DNA from: VFMC01 sp040398525
Lineage (GTDB): Bacteria; Actinomycetota; Acidimicrobiia; Acidimicrobiales; Ilumatobacteraceae
Assembly: GCA_040398525.1 (NCBI GenBank)
Contig: JBBATY010000003.1
Coordinates: forward strand, 62,001 to 126,000
Reading direction: 5' to 3'
Length of the DNA: 64,000 nucleotides
Shown here in pieces: positions 8,870-17,321 of the stretch. The notes below the pieces were generated by a model that made no database searches, was not told where the DNA came from, and saw only the letters and a program-made list of their open reading frames with translations. Every line of letters starts with the position of its first letter. Within the stretch, counting starts at the first letter, position 1. Both the position numbers and the translations under genes were made by a program.

Positions 8870-11800
8870 CGTGGTCGGCCTCCTCACCCTCGGGCGCTCC
8901 CGTGCGAACCGTCCGCACGAACGCGCCAGCGATGCGATGCGCCCAACACTCGAAGCGACCACCCGGCGGCCAGCCGGGGCCCTGCTCGTCGTCGCGGGGC
9001 TCGATGGCGAGCAACTCATCGAAGCTGAGGGCTCCGAATGCCCCGCGGATCCATGCATCGTCGCCCTCACCTCTGCTGCGACCACCCGCGCTGCTCCACG
9101 CCGCCGACGCCTTCGACCGTGACTCGGTGACCAGAGCCATCGAGGTCCTCGGGAAGAACGGAACCGCGTCGCACAGCGCCCGCCGGTGCAGGTCGACGAG
9201 CAGCGCGAGCACCTCGGCGGCCAGGCTCGCATCGGCCAGGACGAGCTGCTCGACGACGGTCCGGTAGCCCGTGCCGCCGGAGCTCGTCTCGCTTCCGATG
9301 AGCAGTGCTTCCCACGGCTGCTCGGGCTGCATTGCCGACAGTGCGGCGAGGTCGAGCCAGGCCGTCAACCGGCGCTTGGCCGAGATCTTCGACACCGAGG
9401 CGTCGATCAGCAGATGGCCGTGGACCTTGTCGACCCGGCCGCGCACGATGATGGGCCCGGGGCACGACACGTCGACCTCGACCGACCCGGCGGTGGCCGG
9501 CACCCCAGCGGCTACCACGGCGAGGTCGAGCCGACGCTGGACGTCGGCTGCCTGTTCGACGGCGACCGAGACGCTGCGATCGCCGTATCGGAACGGGGGC
9601 ACCGCGCCCATCGCCCGAAGCGCGGCGGCGCGCGCTGCAGCGGCCGCGTCGGCATCGGTGGCCGGTACTGCCAAGCGAGCCGCCAGGATCTGGTCGGCCA
9701 CCCGCCACCTGTCGAGACCATCGAGCGTCAGCGGCACCACATCACCCCGGGCCTCGGCAGCCGTGTCGGCGCTGACACCGAGCCGATCGGAGAGCAGGGT
9801 GTGCTGTGGCGCTCCGAGTGTGCCGCGAAGCTCGCCGAGTGTGACCTCGTCGAGGACGATCGGCTCGAGCGGCACGTCGAGCGGAGCCGACGGAGCATGT
9901 TGACGTCGGCGTTGCCGGGCCGCCGCGCAGGCGACCGCATCGAAGCTCCATGGCCCGTCCAGGCCGAGCACACCGGGCACGAAGTTCGGCTCGGACCAGG
10001 CCTGCCGCGGGTGGTCGACCACCATGGTGGGCCGCGCTCGACCAGCCACGCCCCCGGTGCCCTCGACCGACCCTGGCGCCGTCGCGTCGATGAGGTCGAC
10101 GAGCTCGGCGAGCACCACGGCCGGAGGGACCTCGGCGTTGGTGGACAGGTGCCGACCGGTGCTGCAGAGCACCAGTTGCTCACCGGCGGCGAGCACGGCG
10201 TCGAGCAGCTGGGCCCGCACCTCGGACCGGGTGTCGCGGTCGCCCACGCAGGGCACCTGGGCGACGAGGTCGTCGGCCGACGATGCACCGGCAGCCCCGA
10301 GCTCGCCGTCGAGGCCGAGCAGGCACACCACCGGGTACGGGATGCCTCGCTGAGCCGTCAACGACGACACCGTGACCGCCCCCGTGCCGAAGCGGGGACG
10401 CCCGGGCCGACCCGACAGCTGCCCGGACAAGAGCGCCGCCAGCTCGTGAGGCTCGATCGGGCGGAGGTGCGCCACCCCGCTGGCGAGCGCCTCGTCGCGC
10501 ACGGCCCCGACCTCGGCCTCGAGCAGCTCCCACTGCCAACTGTCGACATCGTCGAGCGAGCACAGCGACCGGGCGGCCTCGATCAGGGTCTCGCACCACT
10601 CGGCGGGGTCGTGCGTCGCACCCAACCGCTCGACGGCGGCGCCGGCGAGGTCGACGAACTCGGCGAGCGCGCCCAGCAACACGACGTCGTCGCCCTCGAG
10701 GTCGCCGTACGGCACGACCCCACCCGCGCCGCGGCGAATCCCGCGGTCGGCGACCGCGGCCCCGAGCAGCAACTGGTCGAGCCCGGCGCGCCAGGTGTTG
10801 GCCGTGTACGCCGCCGGGATGCCGAACCCGCTGCGCTGATCGGTGTCGCGACCCCAGCGGATGTGGGTGTCGTGGATCCAGGTCGCCACCCGGCCGACCG
10901 CATCGGGGGTGAACCCGAACCGTCGGCTCACCGGTGGATGCACCGCCAGCGAGAGCAGGTCGCCGGCTCGGAACCGGCTGTCGAGCAGGTCGAGCACCGC
11001 GAGGACGGCCTCGAACAGCGGCACGTCGCGCCGGAGCGACCGATCGGCGACGCGGACGGGGATCGCCGGCAACGCGCCGCCGGGCCCGTCGCCCGCGAAG
11101 ACCGCTTCGACGAGGGGCGCAGCCGCGGCGACATCGGGGCAGAGCACGACGATGTCGCGGGGATGCAGCCGCGGCTGGCCGTCGGGGTCGCGCTCGGCCA
11201 GCAGGCGCAGCACGACGTCGCGCAGCACCTCGACCTGCCGGCCGAGGCCGTGGCAGCGGTGCCACTGGACCGAGCGGTCGGACGGATCGACCAGCGGCCG
11301 TGGCCCCGTGGTGGGCGCCGACAGCTCGAGGTCGTTACGGATCGAGCCCTGCACCCGGGCGAGCAACGTGTGCTGTGCGGCTGGTTGTTCGCTGCGTGCC
11401 TCGACAACGGCGGCTCCGGCGCGCATGGCGGCCGTCAGCAGGCCGAGATGCCCCTCGCGGTGCGAGCGAGCCCACGTGCGCGCCAGTGGGTGGGCGATCA
11501 CCTCGGTGGTGAGGTCGTGGGCCCTCAGCACGGCGAGCGCAGATGCGTCACGGGCCGCCGGGTGGAGCCGCCTCCACCAGGTGAGGCTCGGGACCGGGGC
11601 GAGGACGTGCACCTCGCGGTGCGCCGCCACCGCACCCAGGACGTCGAGGTGGGTGGCGGGTAGGCCAGCCACACCGAAGACGATCAGGCGCTCGGGGAGG
11701 TCGGTCGGCACCACCCCGCCGCGCAGTTGCTCGACGAGCGCCGCCGTGCGCGATGCCGCGCTGGGATGGCCGATGCGCCCCACGAGCAGCCGCCACAGGT

Positions 11801-12287
11801 GCGGCTGCCACCGCGCGGCGGCCGGCAGCGGTTGGCCATCGACCCCCAGGTCGTGGCCCCGTTCCCAGGCATGCACCATCTCGACCCGGTGCAGCCCGTA
11901 GCGGTCGAACAGGTCGGCGATGGCACGCGCCCGGGCGAGTTCGGGTGCCAGCCCCAGCTCGTGCTGGTGGGCGTGCAGCAGGTCGTGAACCACCCAGGTG
12001 AGCGGACCGATCGACCATGGATCGGCTTCGTCGGCGACGCCGAGTGCTCGACGGACGAGCGCCCCCGGGTACACCAGCTCGATGTTGGCCACGATGCCGT
12101 CGGATGCCTCGACGGAGGAGGCTCCGAGTGAGCGCGCCAGCTGCCCGACCAGCCATGTGCGCGCAGCATCGCCAGGTACGGCGACCAGATCACGCGCGAA
12201 CGGATCGAGAGGCGCGACTCGAAGCACCGCCGCCGCCTCGGCGGCGAGCGGCTCGAGATGCTCGGCGACGACGAGCCGGAACGTCAC
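8862..12287 (-). CDS. recC: exodeoxyribonuclease V subunit gamma (RecC)
   Basis: The 1141-residue protein is the inactive-helicase subunit that splits the duplex and, in the E. coli enzyme, scans for Chi. Recognisable family segments are VYPGALVRRALG, the helicase-like VLCPDVAAAAPLVEAVFAG, LFEAVLAVLDLLDSRFRAGDLLSL, and PGRPRFGTGAVTVSSLTAQRGIPYPVVCLLGLD. Its length matches the family (about 1100). The start is GTG at 12287 without a Shine-Dalgarno. A 14-codon leader frame on a leaderless-type promoter ends with a TGA overlapping this GTG (12287-12284), which may supply the ribosome. It is the first gene of recC-recB-recD. Confidence 0.93.
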   Translation of the reverse strand: MTFRLVVAEHLEPLAAEAAAVLRVAPLDPFARDLVAVPGDAARTWLVGQLARSLGASSVEASDGIVANIELVYPGALVRRALGVADEADPWSIGPLTWVVHDLLHAHQHELGLAPELARARAIADLFDRYGLHRVEMVHAWERGHDLGVDGQPLPAAARWQPHLWRLLVGRIGHPSAASRTAALVEQLRGGVVPTDLPERLIVFGVAGLPATHLDVLGAVAAHREVHVLAPVPSLTWWRRLHPAARDASALAVLRAHDLTTEVIAHPLARTWARSHREGHLGLLTAAMRAGAAVVEARSEQPAAQHTLLARVQGSIRNDLELSAPTTGPRPLVDPSDRSVQWHRCHGLGRQVEVLRDVVLRLLAERDPDGQPRLHPRDIVVLCPDVAAAAPLVEAVFAGDGPGGALPAIPVRVADRSLRRDVPLFEAVLAVLDLLDSRFRAGDLLSLAVHPPVSRRFGFTPDAVGRVATWIHDTHIRWGRDTDQRSGFGIPAAYTANTWRAGLDQLLLGAAVADRGIRRGAGGVVPYGDLEGDDVVLLGALAEFVDLAGAAVERLGATHDPAEWCETLIEAARSLCSLDDVDSWQWELLEAEVGAVRDEALASGVAHLRPIEPHELAALLSGQLSGRPGRPRFGTGAVTVSSLTAQRGIPYPVVCLLGLDGELGAAGASSADDLVAQVPCVGDRDTRSEVRAQLLDAVLAAGEQLVLCSTGRHLSTNAEVPPAVVLAELVDLIDATAPGSVEGTGGVAGRARPTMVVDHPRQAWSEPNFVPGVLGLDGPWSFDAVACAAARQRRRQHAPSAPLDVPLEPIVLDEVTLGELRGTLGAPQHTLLSDRLGVSADTAAEARGDVVPLTLDGLDRWRVADQILAARLAVPATDADAAAAARAAALRAMGAVPPFRYGDRSVSVAVEQAADVQRRLDLAVVAAGVPATAGSVEVDVSCPGPIIVRGRVDKVHGHLLIDASVSKISAKRRLTAWLDLAALSAMQPEQPWEALLIGSETSSGGTGYRTVVEQLVLADASLAAEVLALLVDLHRRALCDAVPFFPRTSMALVTESRSKASAAWSSAGGRSRGEGDDAWIRGAFGALSFDELLAIEPRDDEQGPGWPPGGRFECWAHRIAGAFVRTVRTGAPEGEEADHDG

Positions 12288-12328
12288 GACCGACGAGCCC
12301 GGTGTGGCACTGGAGGGGTTGCGAGCAC
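12284..12328 (-). CDS. possible 14-codon leader peptide of recC
   Basis: A GTG at 12328 follows TAGGCT by six bases, the spacing seen for leaderless starts elsewhere in the window. The frame encodes VLATPPVPHRARRS-like residues (14 codons) and stops with TGA at 12286-12284, overlapping the recC GTG by four bases. This is the same stop-start overlap used between the structural genes nearby. There is no protein-level evidence that it is translated; the arrangement is suggestive only. Confidence 0.35.
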   Translation of the reverse strand: MLATPPVPHRARRS

Positions 12329-12334
12329 GACCCC

Positions 12335-12340
12335 AGCCTA
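12335..12340 (-). promoter_or_regulatory. -10 element upstream of recC leader
   Basis: TAGGCT on the minus strand, six bases before GTG 12328. It fits the TANNNT -10 pattern recurring before leaderless starts in this window. Confidence 0.45.
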
Positions 12341-12397
12341 GAGACGGGGTGTGACACCGATTGGCGGAGCCACAACTCGAGCGGCCAAGGTAGCGAG

Positions 12398-12883
12398 ATG
12401 ACGTACCGACGGTCCGGCGACGGCTTCATCCGCTGCTCGGACGGCCACGTCCGCTGGGGGGTGTTCGGCGCCGCCGGCGTCGTGTTCGTGGTGCGCGAGG
12501 CCGCCGGGCCGAGGGTGATGCTCCAGCAGCGATCGGCGTTCTCCCACGAAGGGGGCACCTGGTCGTGTGCGGGCGGCGCCATCGACGAGGGTGAGTCACC
12601 GCTCGAGGCTGCGCTCCGCGAGGCATCCGAAGAGGTCGGCGACATCCCGGTCGACCACCGGGTGATCGGCGAGTACGTGTTCCGCCCCGCCACCGACTGG
12701 TCGTACACCACGGTCGTCGTCGATGTCGACGAGCCGTTCGGGGCGTCGATCAACTTCGAGACCGATGCCGTCGAGTGGCTGCCGCTCGACGTGGTCGATC
12801 ACCGGCCGCTCCACGCCGGCTTCGCTGCGGCCTGGCCCCATCTGCGCGCCATCATCGAACGGTCGCCGTCAGCTCCGACGTGA
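12398..12883 (+). CDS. NUDIX hydrolase
   Basis: The 161-residue protein carries a complete Nudix box at about 60-82 (GAIDEGE, then REASEEVGD), matching Gx5Ex7REUxEExGU. This family hydrolyses nucleoside diphosphates linked to another moiety; the specific substrate is unknown. The ATG at 12398 is preceded by AAGG at 12387-12390. An upstream extension of the frame has no domain content. The stop overlaps the next gene's GTG by four bases, so the two are probably co-translated. Confidence 0.92.
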   Translation: MTYRRSGDGFIRCSDGHVRWGVFGAAGVVFVVREAAGPRVMLQQRSAFSHEGGTWSCAGGAIDEGESPLEAALREASEEVGDIPVDHRVIGEYVFRPATDWSYTTVVVDVDEPFGASINFETDAVEWLPLDVVDHRPLHAGFAAAWPHLRAIIERSPSAPT

Positions 12884-13851
12884 GCACCGCCGCTGCCGGC
12901 CGTTCGGGCCCGCCCTCGTTCGATGTCGTCGTCGTCGTCGACTGGAGCGCATCGTCGGTGCCCAAGCAGGGGCGCGACTCGATCTGGGTCGCCACGCGGT
13001 CCGGCGATGCCGTCGAGGTCCGCAACCCGGCAACCCGCCATGCTGCGCGTGACCTGTTGGTCGACATCATCGAACGCAACGCCGGTCGGCGGGTGCTGCT
13101 GGGTGTCGATGTCGCACTCGGCTACCCCGCCGGATCAGCGGACGCTGCCCTCGGACCGCACGGCGACGGCGAGCCCGGCTGGCGTCGGTGGTGGAGGCAC
13201 CTCGCCGACCACCTCGTCGACGGGCCGGACAACGTCAACAACCGATTCGCAGTCGCAGCCGAACTGAACGCCGCGTTCGGACCGGGCCTCGGCCCATTCT
13301 GGGGCACCACCACCACGCAAGCGACAGGCCCCCATCTGGCGCGCACCAAGGCGCCCGGCTTTCCCTACCCCCTCGACGCAGCGACGGACCTGCCGGAGTT
13401 CCGCCGCGTCGAGCAGGTGCTGCGCGGCGAGGGGCTCCGGCCGGCGTCGGTGTGGCAGCTCGCCGGAGCCGGTGCGGTGGGCAGCCAGTCGCTGACCTGC
13501 ATTCCGATCCTCGAGGCGCTGCGCGGCGCATCGGGCGTCGGCCGGCGGCTCCGCGTGTGGCCGTTCGAGACCGGCTTCGTGACGCGACCAGCCGCAGCCG
13601 AGCCCGATGCAGTCGTGGTGGCCGAGGTGTGGCCCACGCTCGTCACGCTCCCCGATCCCTGGCCGCATCCGGTGAAGGACGCATCGCAGGTGCTGGTGCT
13701 GAGCGAGCGCCTCGCGGCCGACGATCGGTCGGGTGCGCTCGAGCTGTGGTTCGACCCCGGGGTGCCGACCGCGCTGCAACCGTCCCTGTGCGACGAGGAG
13801 GGGTGGGTGCTCGGCGTGCGCTGGCCCGGTGCGACCGGCCCGCTCAGGTGA
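12880..13851 (+). CDS. conserved hypothetical protein, possible RNase H-like fold (DUF429-like)
   Basis: The 323-residue product starts with VSTAAAGRSGPPSFD then VVVVVDWSAS, an Asp at the end of a first beta strand, followed by LLGVDVALGYPAG with a second Asp. This alternation of acidic residues on strands resembles RNase H-fold proteins such as DUF429, but I cannot confirm the family. The start is GTG at 12880 overlapping the NUDIX stop (GTGA), so the two are a translational pair. It ends eight bases inside the convergent GGDEF-like gene. The role is unknown; linkage with a NUDIX enzyme hints at nucleotide or nucleic acid turnover. Confidence 0.7.
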   Translation: MSTAAAGRSGPPSFDVVVVVDWSASSVPKQGRDSIWVATRSGDAVEVRNPATRHAARDLLVDIIERNAGRRVLLGVDVALGYPAGSADAALGPHGDGEPGWRRWWRHLADHLVDGPDNVNNRFAVAAELNAAFGPGLGPFWGTTTTQATGPHLARTKAPGFPYPLDAATDLPEFRRVEQVLRGEGLRPASVWQLAGAGAVGSQSLTCIPILEALRGASGVGRRLRVWPFETGFVTRPAAAEPDAVVVAEVWPTLVTLPDPWPHPVKDASQVLVLSERLAADDRSGALELWFDPGVPTALQPSLCDEEGWVLGVRWPGATGPLR

Positions 13852-14665
13852 CCTGGATGATGTGACCGCGGCCGGCGCGTTTGGCGATCGATGCCGCACC
13901 GATGCCTGTGAGCAGCAGCCCGTCCGGTGTCAGATCGCCATTGCTGACGGTGAGACCGACGCACGCACCCATCGCGAGGAACTGCTCGCCGACCATGAAG
14001 GGGAACGCCATCGCCATGATGACCCGCTCGGCGACAGGTCGGGCTGTGGACATCACCGCATTGCGCTCGAGCAGGATGACAAAGCCATCGATGCCGTGCC
14101 GGACGGCAATGTCGCCAGGCCGCAGACAGGCCATGAGGCGCTGAGCCGCGGCAGCGAAAACCTCGCGACCGACCTCGCGGCCGTGCTCGTCGACGATCGT
14201 GTTGAAGTCGTCGAACACGACGAACATCACGACGCGGCCGGGGTACGACCACGACTCCTCGCGCACGGCCGACGCCAGGGCACGCTCGAGCGCTGCCCGG
14301 CTCCACAGCCCGGTGGCCGGGTCGTGCTCGGGGCCGATGGGGCCCTCGGGCAGCGCCTCGACACCCGCCGCCGCAAGTGTGCCCGGCGCTGCGGCGCGCG
14401 CCTGCTCGCGACTGACGAGCGCGGAAGGGACCTCGCTGGCCACGGCTTCCTCGGCGTCGGCGACGACGTCTGCTGCAGCGCCCGCGGCCGTCGATGGCGC
14501 CGAGCCGGATGGCATCAGCTGCCGCAGGCCGAGCACGGTCGCTGCGACGAGCAATGCGCCGACGAGCACCGCCGGAAGACCGGCGAGCGCTCCCAGCCCG
14601 ACGAGGGCAGCGATCACCACACCGGCAGCTGCTCCTGCCACCACGGACCCTCCACGTTGCGCCAC
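13844..14665 (-). CDS. membrane-anchored degenerate GGDEF-domain protein
   Basis: Two hydrophobic helices (AGAAAGVVIAALVGLGALAG and LPAVLVGALLVAATVLGL) are followed by a linker and a GGDEF-type domain opening with DPATGLWSRAAL. The signature loop reads RHGIDGF where active diguanylate cyclases have R-GGDEF, so the catalytic Glu and the second Gly are lost. It probably does not make c-di-GMP and may bind nucleotide or act as a scaffold. I choose GTG at 14665 because AAGGAG lies six bases upstream; a GTG at 14695 in the same frame would add ten residues but has no ribosome site. It converges with and overlaps the preceding gene by eight bases. Confidence 0.82.
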   Translation of the reverse strand: MAQRGGSVVAGAAAGVVIAALVGLGALAGLPAVLVGALLVAATVLGLRQLMPSGSAPSTAAGAAADVVADAEEAVASEVPSALVSREQARAAAPGTLAAAGVEALPEGPIGPEHDPATGLWSRAALERALASAVREESWSYPGRVVMFVVFDDFNTIVDEHGREVGREVFAAAAQRLMACLRPGDIAVRHGIDGFVILLERNAVMSTARPVAERVIMAMAFPFMVGEQFLAMGACVGLTVSNGDLTPDGLLLTGIGAASIAKRAGRGHIIQVT

Positions 14666-14799
14666 GCCGCACTCCTTCGCCCGTCGCTCCCTCACGACGA
14701 TCCCGGCATGACTGTCCGGACATCAGCGTCTGGCGCCGGATGGGTTGGCCTGGGACATCACCCGCAGCACGACTGCGAAACCGTGCGACACCCCTCGTG

Positions 14800-14805
14800 C
14801 ACGAT
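14800..14805 (+). promoter_or_regulatory. -10-like element for the small gene at 14812
   Basis: CACGAT six bases before the ATG; it keeps the A2 and T6 of the TANNNT pattern but has C first. Weak on its own, it supports the chosen start. Confidence 0.3.
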
Positions 14806-14811
14806 GCCCAC

Positions 14812-15051
14812 ATGGCACGTCAGCCCAACCCGACCCCGCAGCCCACGGCACGGCCGGAGGCACCTCAGCAGCTCAGCCTGCTCCCCTCATCGTCGGCGCC
14901 GTTGCGCTTCCGTCTCGATCGTCGCACCCGCGAGCTCGGCCTCGCTCACATCGCCCGCATCCGTCGTCAGCTCGCCGAGCGCGGCACCACCGCGTCAGCG
15001 CCGGTCGCCGACGACCCCCAGCACGTTGCCCAGCCCCGACGGGCGGCCTGA
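14812..15051 (+). CDS. small basic hypothetical protein
   Basis: Seventy-nine residues: a Pro/Gln-rich head (PNPTPQPTARPEAPQQLSLL), a basic amphipathic core LRFRLDRRTRELGLAHIARI, and a disordered tail. I do not recognise a family. The single helix with LDRRTRELG and RRQLAERG suggests a nucleic acid or protein-binding peptide, which is inference. The frame is closed upstream except for out-of-register shadow, and the ATG sits six bases after a -10-like hexamer. It is 12 bases from the convergent LLM gene stop. Confidence 0.6.
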   Translation: MARQPNPTPQPTARPEAPQQLSLLPSSSAPLRFRLDRRTRELGLAHIARIRRQLAERGTTASAPVADDPQHVAQPRRAA

Positions 15052-15063
15052 GGCGTCGATCGG

Positions 15064-16053
15064 TTATGCCGCACTCGGCGAGAGCGAGCGCACGGCTTCC
15101 CAGTACTTCAGCTCGGGATCGAGCGGCAGGATCGCCAGCGAGCTGGTGGTCACCCCGTTGTCGAAGTAGGCCTGGATCTTCGCTCGGCACTGTTCGGGCG
15201 AACCGTGCACCACCAGATCGTCCACGACCTGGTCGGGGATCGCCGCGAGCGCAGCCTTGCGGTCGCCGGCCTGCCAGGCGTCCCACATCGGTTGCAGTTG
15301 CTCGCCACGGCCGAGCCAACGGTGGAACTCGGCGTACACCGGAACGTTCAGGTAGGCCGCCACGGCGAACTTCGCCGCAGCCCGTACGGCCTCGGTGTTC
15401 TCGCTCGGGCAGCAGAAGATCCGCGCGACGATCTCCTTGTCCTGACCGTCGGCAGCGTCGCGCACCACGCCGGCCACTCGCGACACATCCGTCGGCGACA
15501 GCCAGTTGATGATCGCTCCATCGCCTTCGCGAGCGGCGAGCTTCAGCATGCCCTCGCGCAGCGCCGCCACCAGGATGGGCGGAGTCTGCTCGGGGCGCAC
15601 CCCGAGCTTGAAGCCCTGGATCGTGAACGTGTCGTAGCTCTTGGCGATCTTCTCGCCCGACAGGGCGTCACGCAGGAACCGCACCACATCGCGCACCTTC
15701 TTGTAGGGCTCGACGAACGGCACCCCGTTCCAGCGCTCGACGATCACGTTGCTGCTCGACCCGATGCCGATCGCGAAGCGCCCGGGCGCTGCATCGGCCA
15801 GCGACGCGACACTCTGCGCGAAGCATGCTGGCGAGCGGGTGTAGGCCGGGATGATCGCCGTGCCGAGCCGCAGGCGGGGCTCCCAGGCCGCCGCCAGCGC
15901 CAACGGTGTGAAGCCGTCGGCGCCGTCGGACTCTGCCGACCAGATGTCGGTGTAGCCGAGATCGGCCAGCTCGGCCAGCTTCTCGCGATGCGAGTGCAGC
16001 GGACCGGGCAGCGGCACGGTCATGCCGGGTCGGACAGGAAGTGCCATGGTCAT
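15064..16053 (-). CDS. LLM class F420-dependent oxidoreductase
   Basis: The 329-residue protein has the luciferase-like TIM barrel: MTVPLPGP, the substrate/cofactor strand LGYTDIWSAESDGADGFTPL, LGTAIIPAYTRSP, FAIGIGSSSNVIVERWNGV and PILVAALREGMLKLA, all typical of actinobacterial F420H2-dependent reductases or dehydrogenases. The physiological substrate is unknown. The ATG at 16053 overlaps the thioesterase stop as ATGA and has AAGGAG three bases upstream; an ATG two codons later (MALPV) has the better nine-base spacing from the same site. The pair is probably an operon. Confidence 0.9.
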   Translation of the reverse strand: MTMALPVRPGMTVPLPGPLHSHREKLAELADLGYTDIWSAESDGADGFTPLALAAAWEPRLRLGTAIIPAYTRSPACFAQSVASLADAAPGRFAIGIGSSSNVIVERWNGVPFVEPYKKVRDVVRFLRDALSGEKIAKSYDTFTIQGFKLGVRPEQTPPILVAALREGMLKLAAREGDGAIINWLSPTDVSRVAGVVRDAADGQDKEIVARIFCCPSENTEAVRAAAKFAVAAYLNVPVYAEFHRWLGRGEQLQPMWDAWQAGDRKAALAAIPDQVVDDLVVHGSPEQCRAKIQAYFDNGVTTSSLAILPLDPELKYWEAVRSLSPSAA

Positions 16054-16889
16054 CGGCTCCTTGGTTCGTCGGTGTCTCGGGCGGTTCGTCCAGTGTCCCA
16101 GAAGCGCACGATGCAACTCTGGCTTGCGGTGGCGAGCAACGTGCCGTCCTCGGCGTACATGTGCACCAGACCGTGGGCGAAGCCACGCTCGACCGCATGC
16201 ACGCGGATGTCGAGCAGCACCCATTCGGTCGGCACGAGGTGCACGACACGCAGCGTGTTGTCGAGGCTGTTCCCGCCGCCGAGCACACCGAGCGCCTGGC
16301 CCACCCCCATCGGCACGAAGTCGCCGAGGATCGCCAGCGCCGTGGCGTCAACCCCCTCGATCACGTCGGGCAGTCGCGCCCACAGCAGCGTCTGGCCGTC
16401 ACCGGGCGTGCCGTCGAGCTCGTCGAGCGGTCGACCCTTGGCGAGACGCTGCTCGAGGCGGTCGTTGATCGTGCCGTCGGTGGGCAACCGGTGCACCCGA
16501 CGCTCACACTCGTCGGGTGGCGGCGCTGCAGGCATGGTCTCGAACTGGCCCGCGGCATCGATCGGCCGATGTCCGAGCGCGGCATTCACGGTGAGGATCT
16601 CGCGGTTGCCCACATGGCACACCGCGCGAGCCTGGGTCATCTGATGGCCCACGACCGCCAAGGTGACATCGACGTCCATCACCTCGCCGGGCTTGGCGAA
16701 CGAGAGGTACTGCGCTGCCGCCCACACGACCTCGCGGCCGCTGGTGCCTTCGAGCGCCGAGATGGCTGCACCTAGGCCACACCCACCGAAGAGGAAGTTG
16801 CCGGTGGTGCTGATCCCACGGGTCACCTCGAGGTGCCAGCGGAACGGGTTGTGGCTCTGTTGCAGCCCGAGGAACGACCGACTGTCCAT
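16050..16889 (-). CDS. TesB-like acyl-CoA thioesterase
   Basis: A 279-residue double-hotdog protein: residues 1-120 (NPFRWHLEVTRG, FLFGGCGLGAAISALE, VVWAAAQYLSFAKPGEV) and a second hotdog ending VHLVPTEWVLLDIRVHAVERG and AHGLVHMYAEDGTLLATASQ. That matches acyl-CoA thioesterase II/TesB and its mycobacterial relatives, which hydrolyse acyl-CoA. Length matches the family. The start at 16889 is preceded by TAGAGT ten bases upstream and no Shine-Dalgarno. The stop overlaps the LLM gene start by four bases. Confidence 0.88.
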   Translation of the reverse strand: MDSRSFLGLQQSHNPFRWHLEVTRGISTTGNFLFGGCGLGAAISALEGTSGREVVWAAAQYLSFAKPGEVMDVDVTLAVVGHQMTQARAVCHVGNREILTVNAALGHRPIDAAGQFETMPAAPPPDECERRVHRLPTDGTINDRLEQRLAKGRPLDELDGTPGDGQTLLWARLPDVIEGVDATALAILGDFVPMGVGQALGVLGGGNSLDNTLRVVHLVPTEWVLLDIRVHAVERGFAHGLVHMYAEDGTLLATASQSCIVRFWDTGRTARDTDEPRSR

Positions 16890-16899
16890 GACCCGCCCG

Positions 16900-16905
16900 A
16901 CTCTA
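16900..16905 (-). promoter_or_regulatory. -10 element of the thioesterase-LLM operon
   Basis: TAGAGT on the minus strand, ten bases before ATG 16889; no ribosome site lies between, consistent with a leaderless or near-leaderless message. Confidence 0.45.
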
Positions 16906-16952
16906 CGGTGTGGTCGCGGCGAGCCGTGCCTCGGCACCGGCATACTCGGGGC

Positions 16953-17321
16953 ATGCGCTTCGCCTTCAGCTACGACCGCATCACGCGGGCGGTCTTCATC
17001 CCCTTCGGAATGGGGCCTCGACGAAGCTGGATCGATGTCGATGACGACGCGGTCCATGTGCGCTTCGCGTACGGGTTCCGGATGACGATCCCGCGCCGGT
17101 CGATCACTGCGGTCGAGCCGACGACGCGTCGCGTGTTCGATCGCGGCGTGCACGGGTGGCGCGGTCGGTGGGTGATCAACGGTGCCCGCACCGGGCTCGT
17201 CGACCTCCACCTCGAGCCAGCGGTGCGGGCCCGCTCGCTGCTCGGCGGTGTGACAGTGCGGTGCCTGACCGTGAGCCTCGACGAGCCCGACCGGTTCCGT
17301 GAGGCGCTCGCACTAGCGTGA
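16953..17321 (+). CDS. small hypothetical protein, possible PH-like domain
   Basis: The 122-residue protein starts MRFAFSYDRITRAVFIPFGM and is rich in beta strands: SWIDVDDDAVHVRFAYGFRM, RSITAVEPTTRR, VRCLTVSLDEPDRF. The pattern resembles small actinobacterial PH-like proteins of unknown role, though I cannot confirm this. The ATG follows CATACT by six bases. The stop TGA overlaps the amidase GTG by four bases, so expression is coupled. Confidence 0.7.
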   Translation: MRFAFSYDRITRAVFIPFGMGPRRSWIDVDDDAVHVRFAYGFRMTIPRRSITAVEPTTRRVFDRGVHGWRGRWVINGARTGLVDLHLEPAVRARSLLGGVTVRCLTVSLDEPDRFREALALA

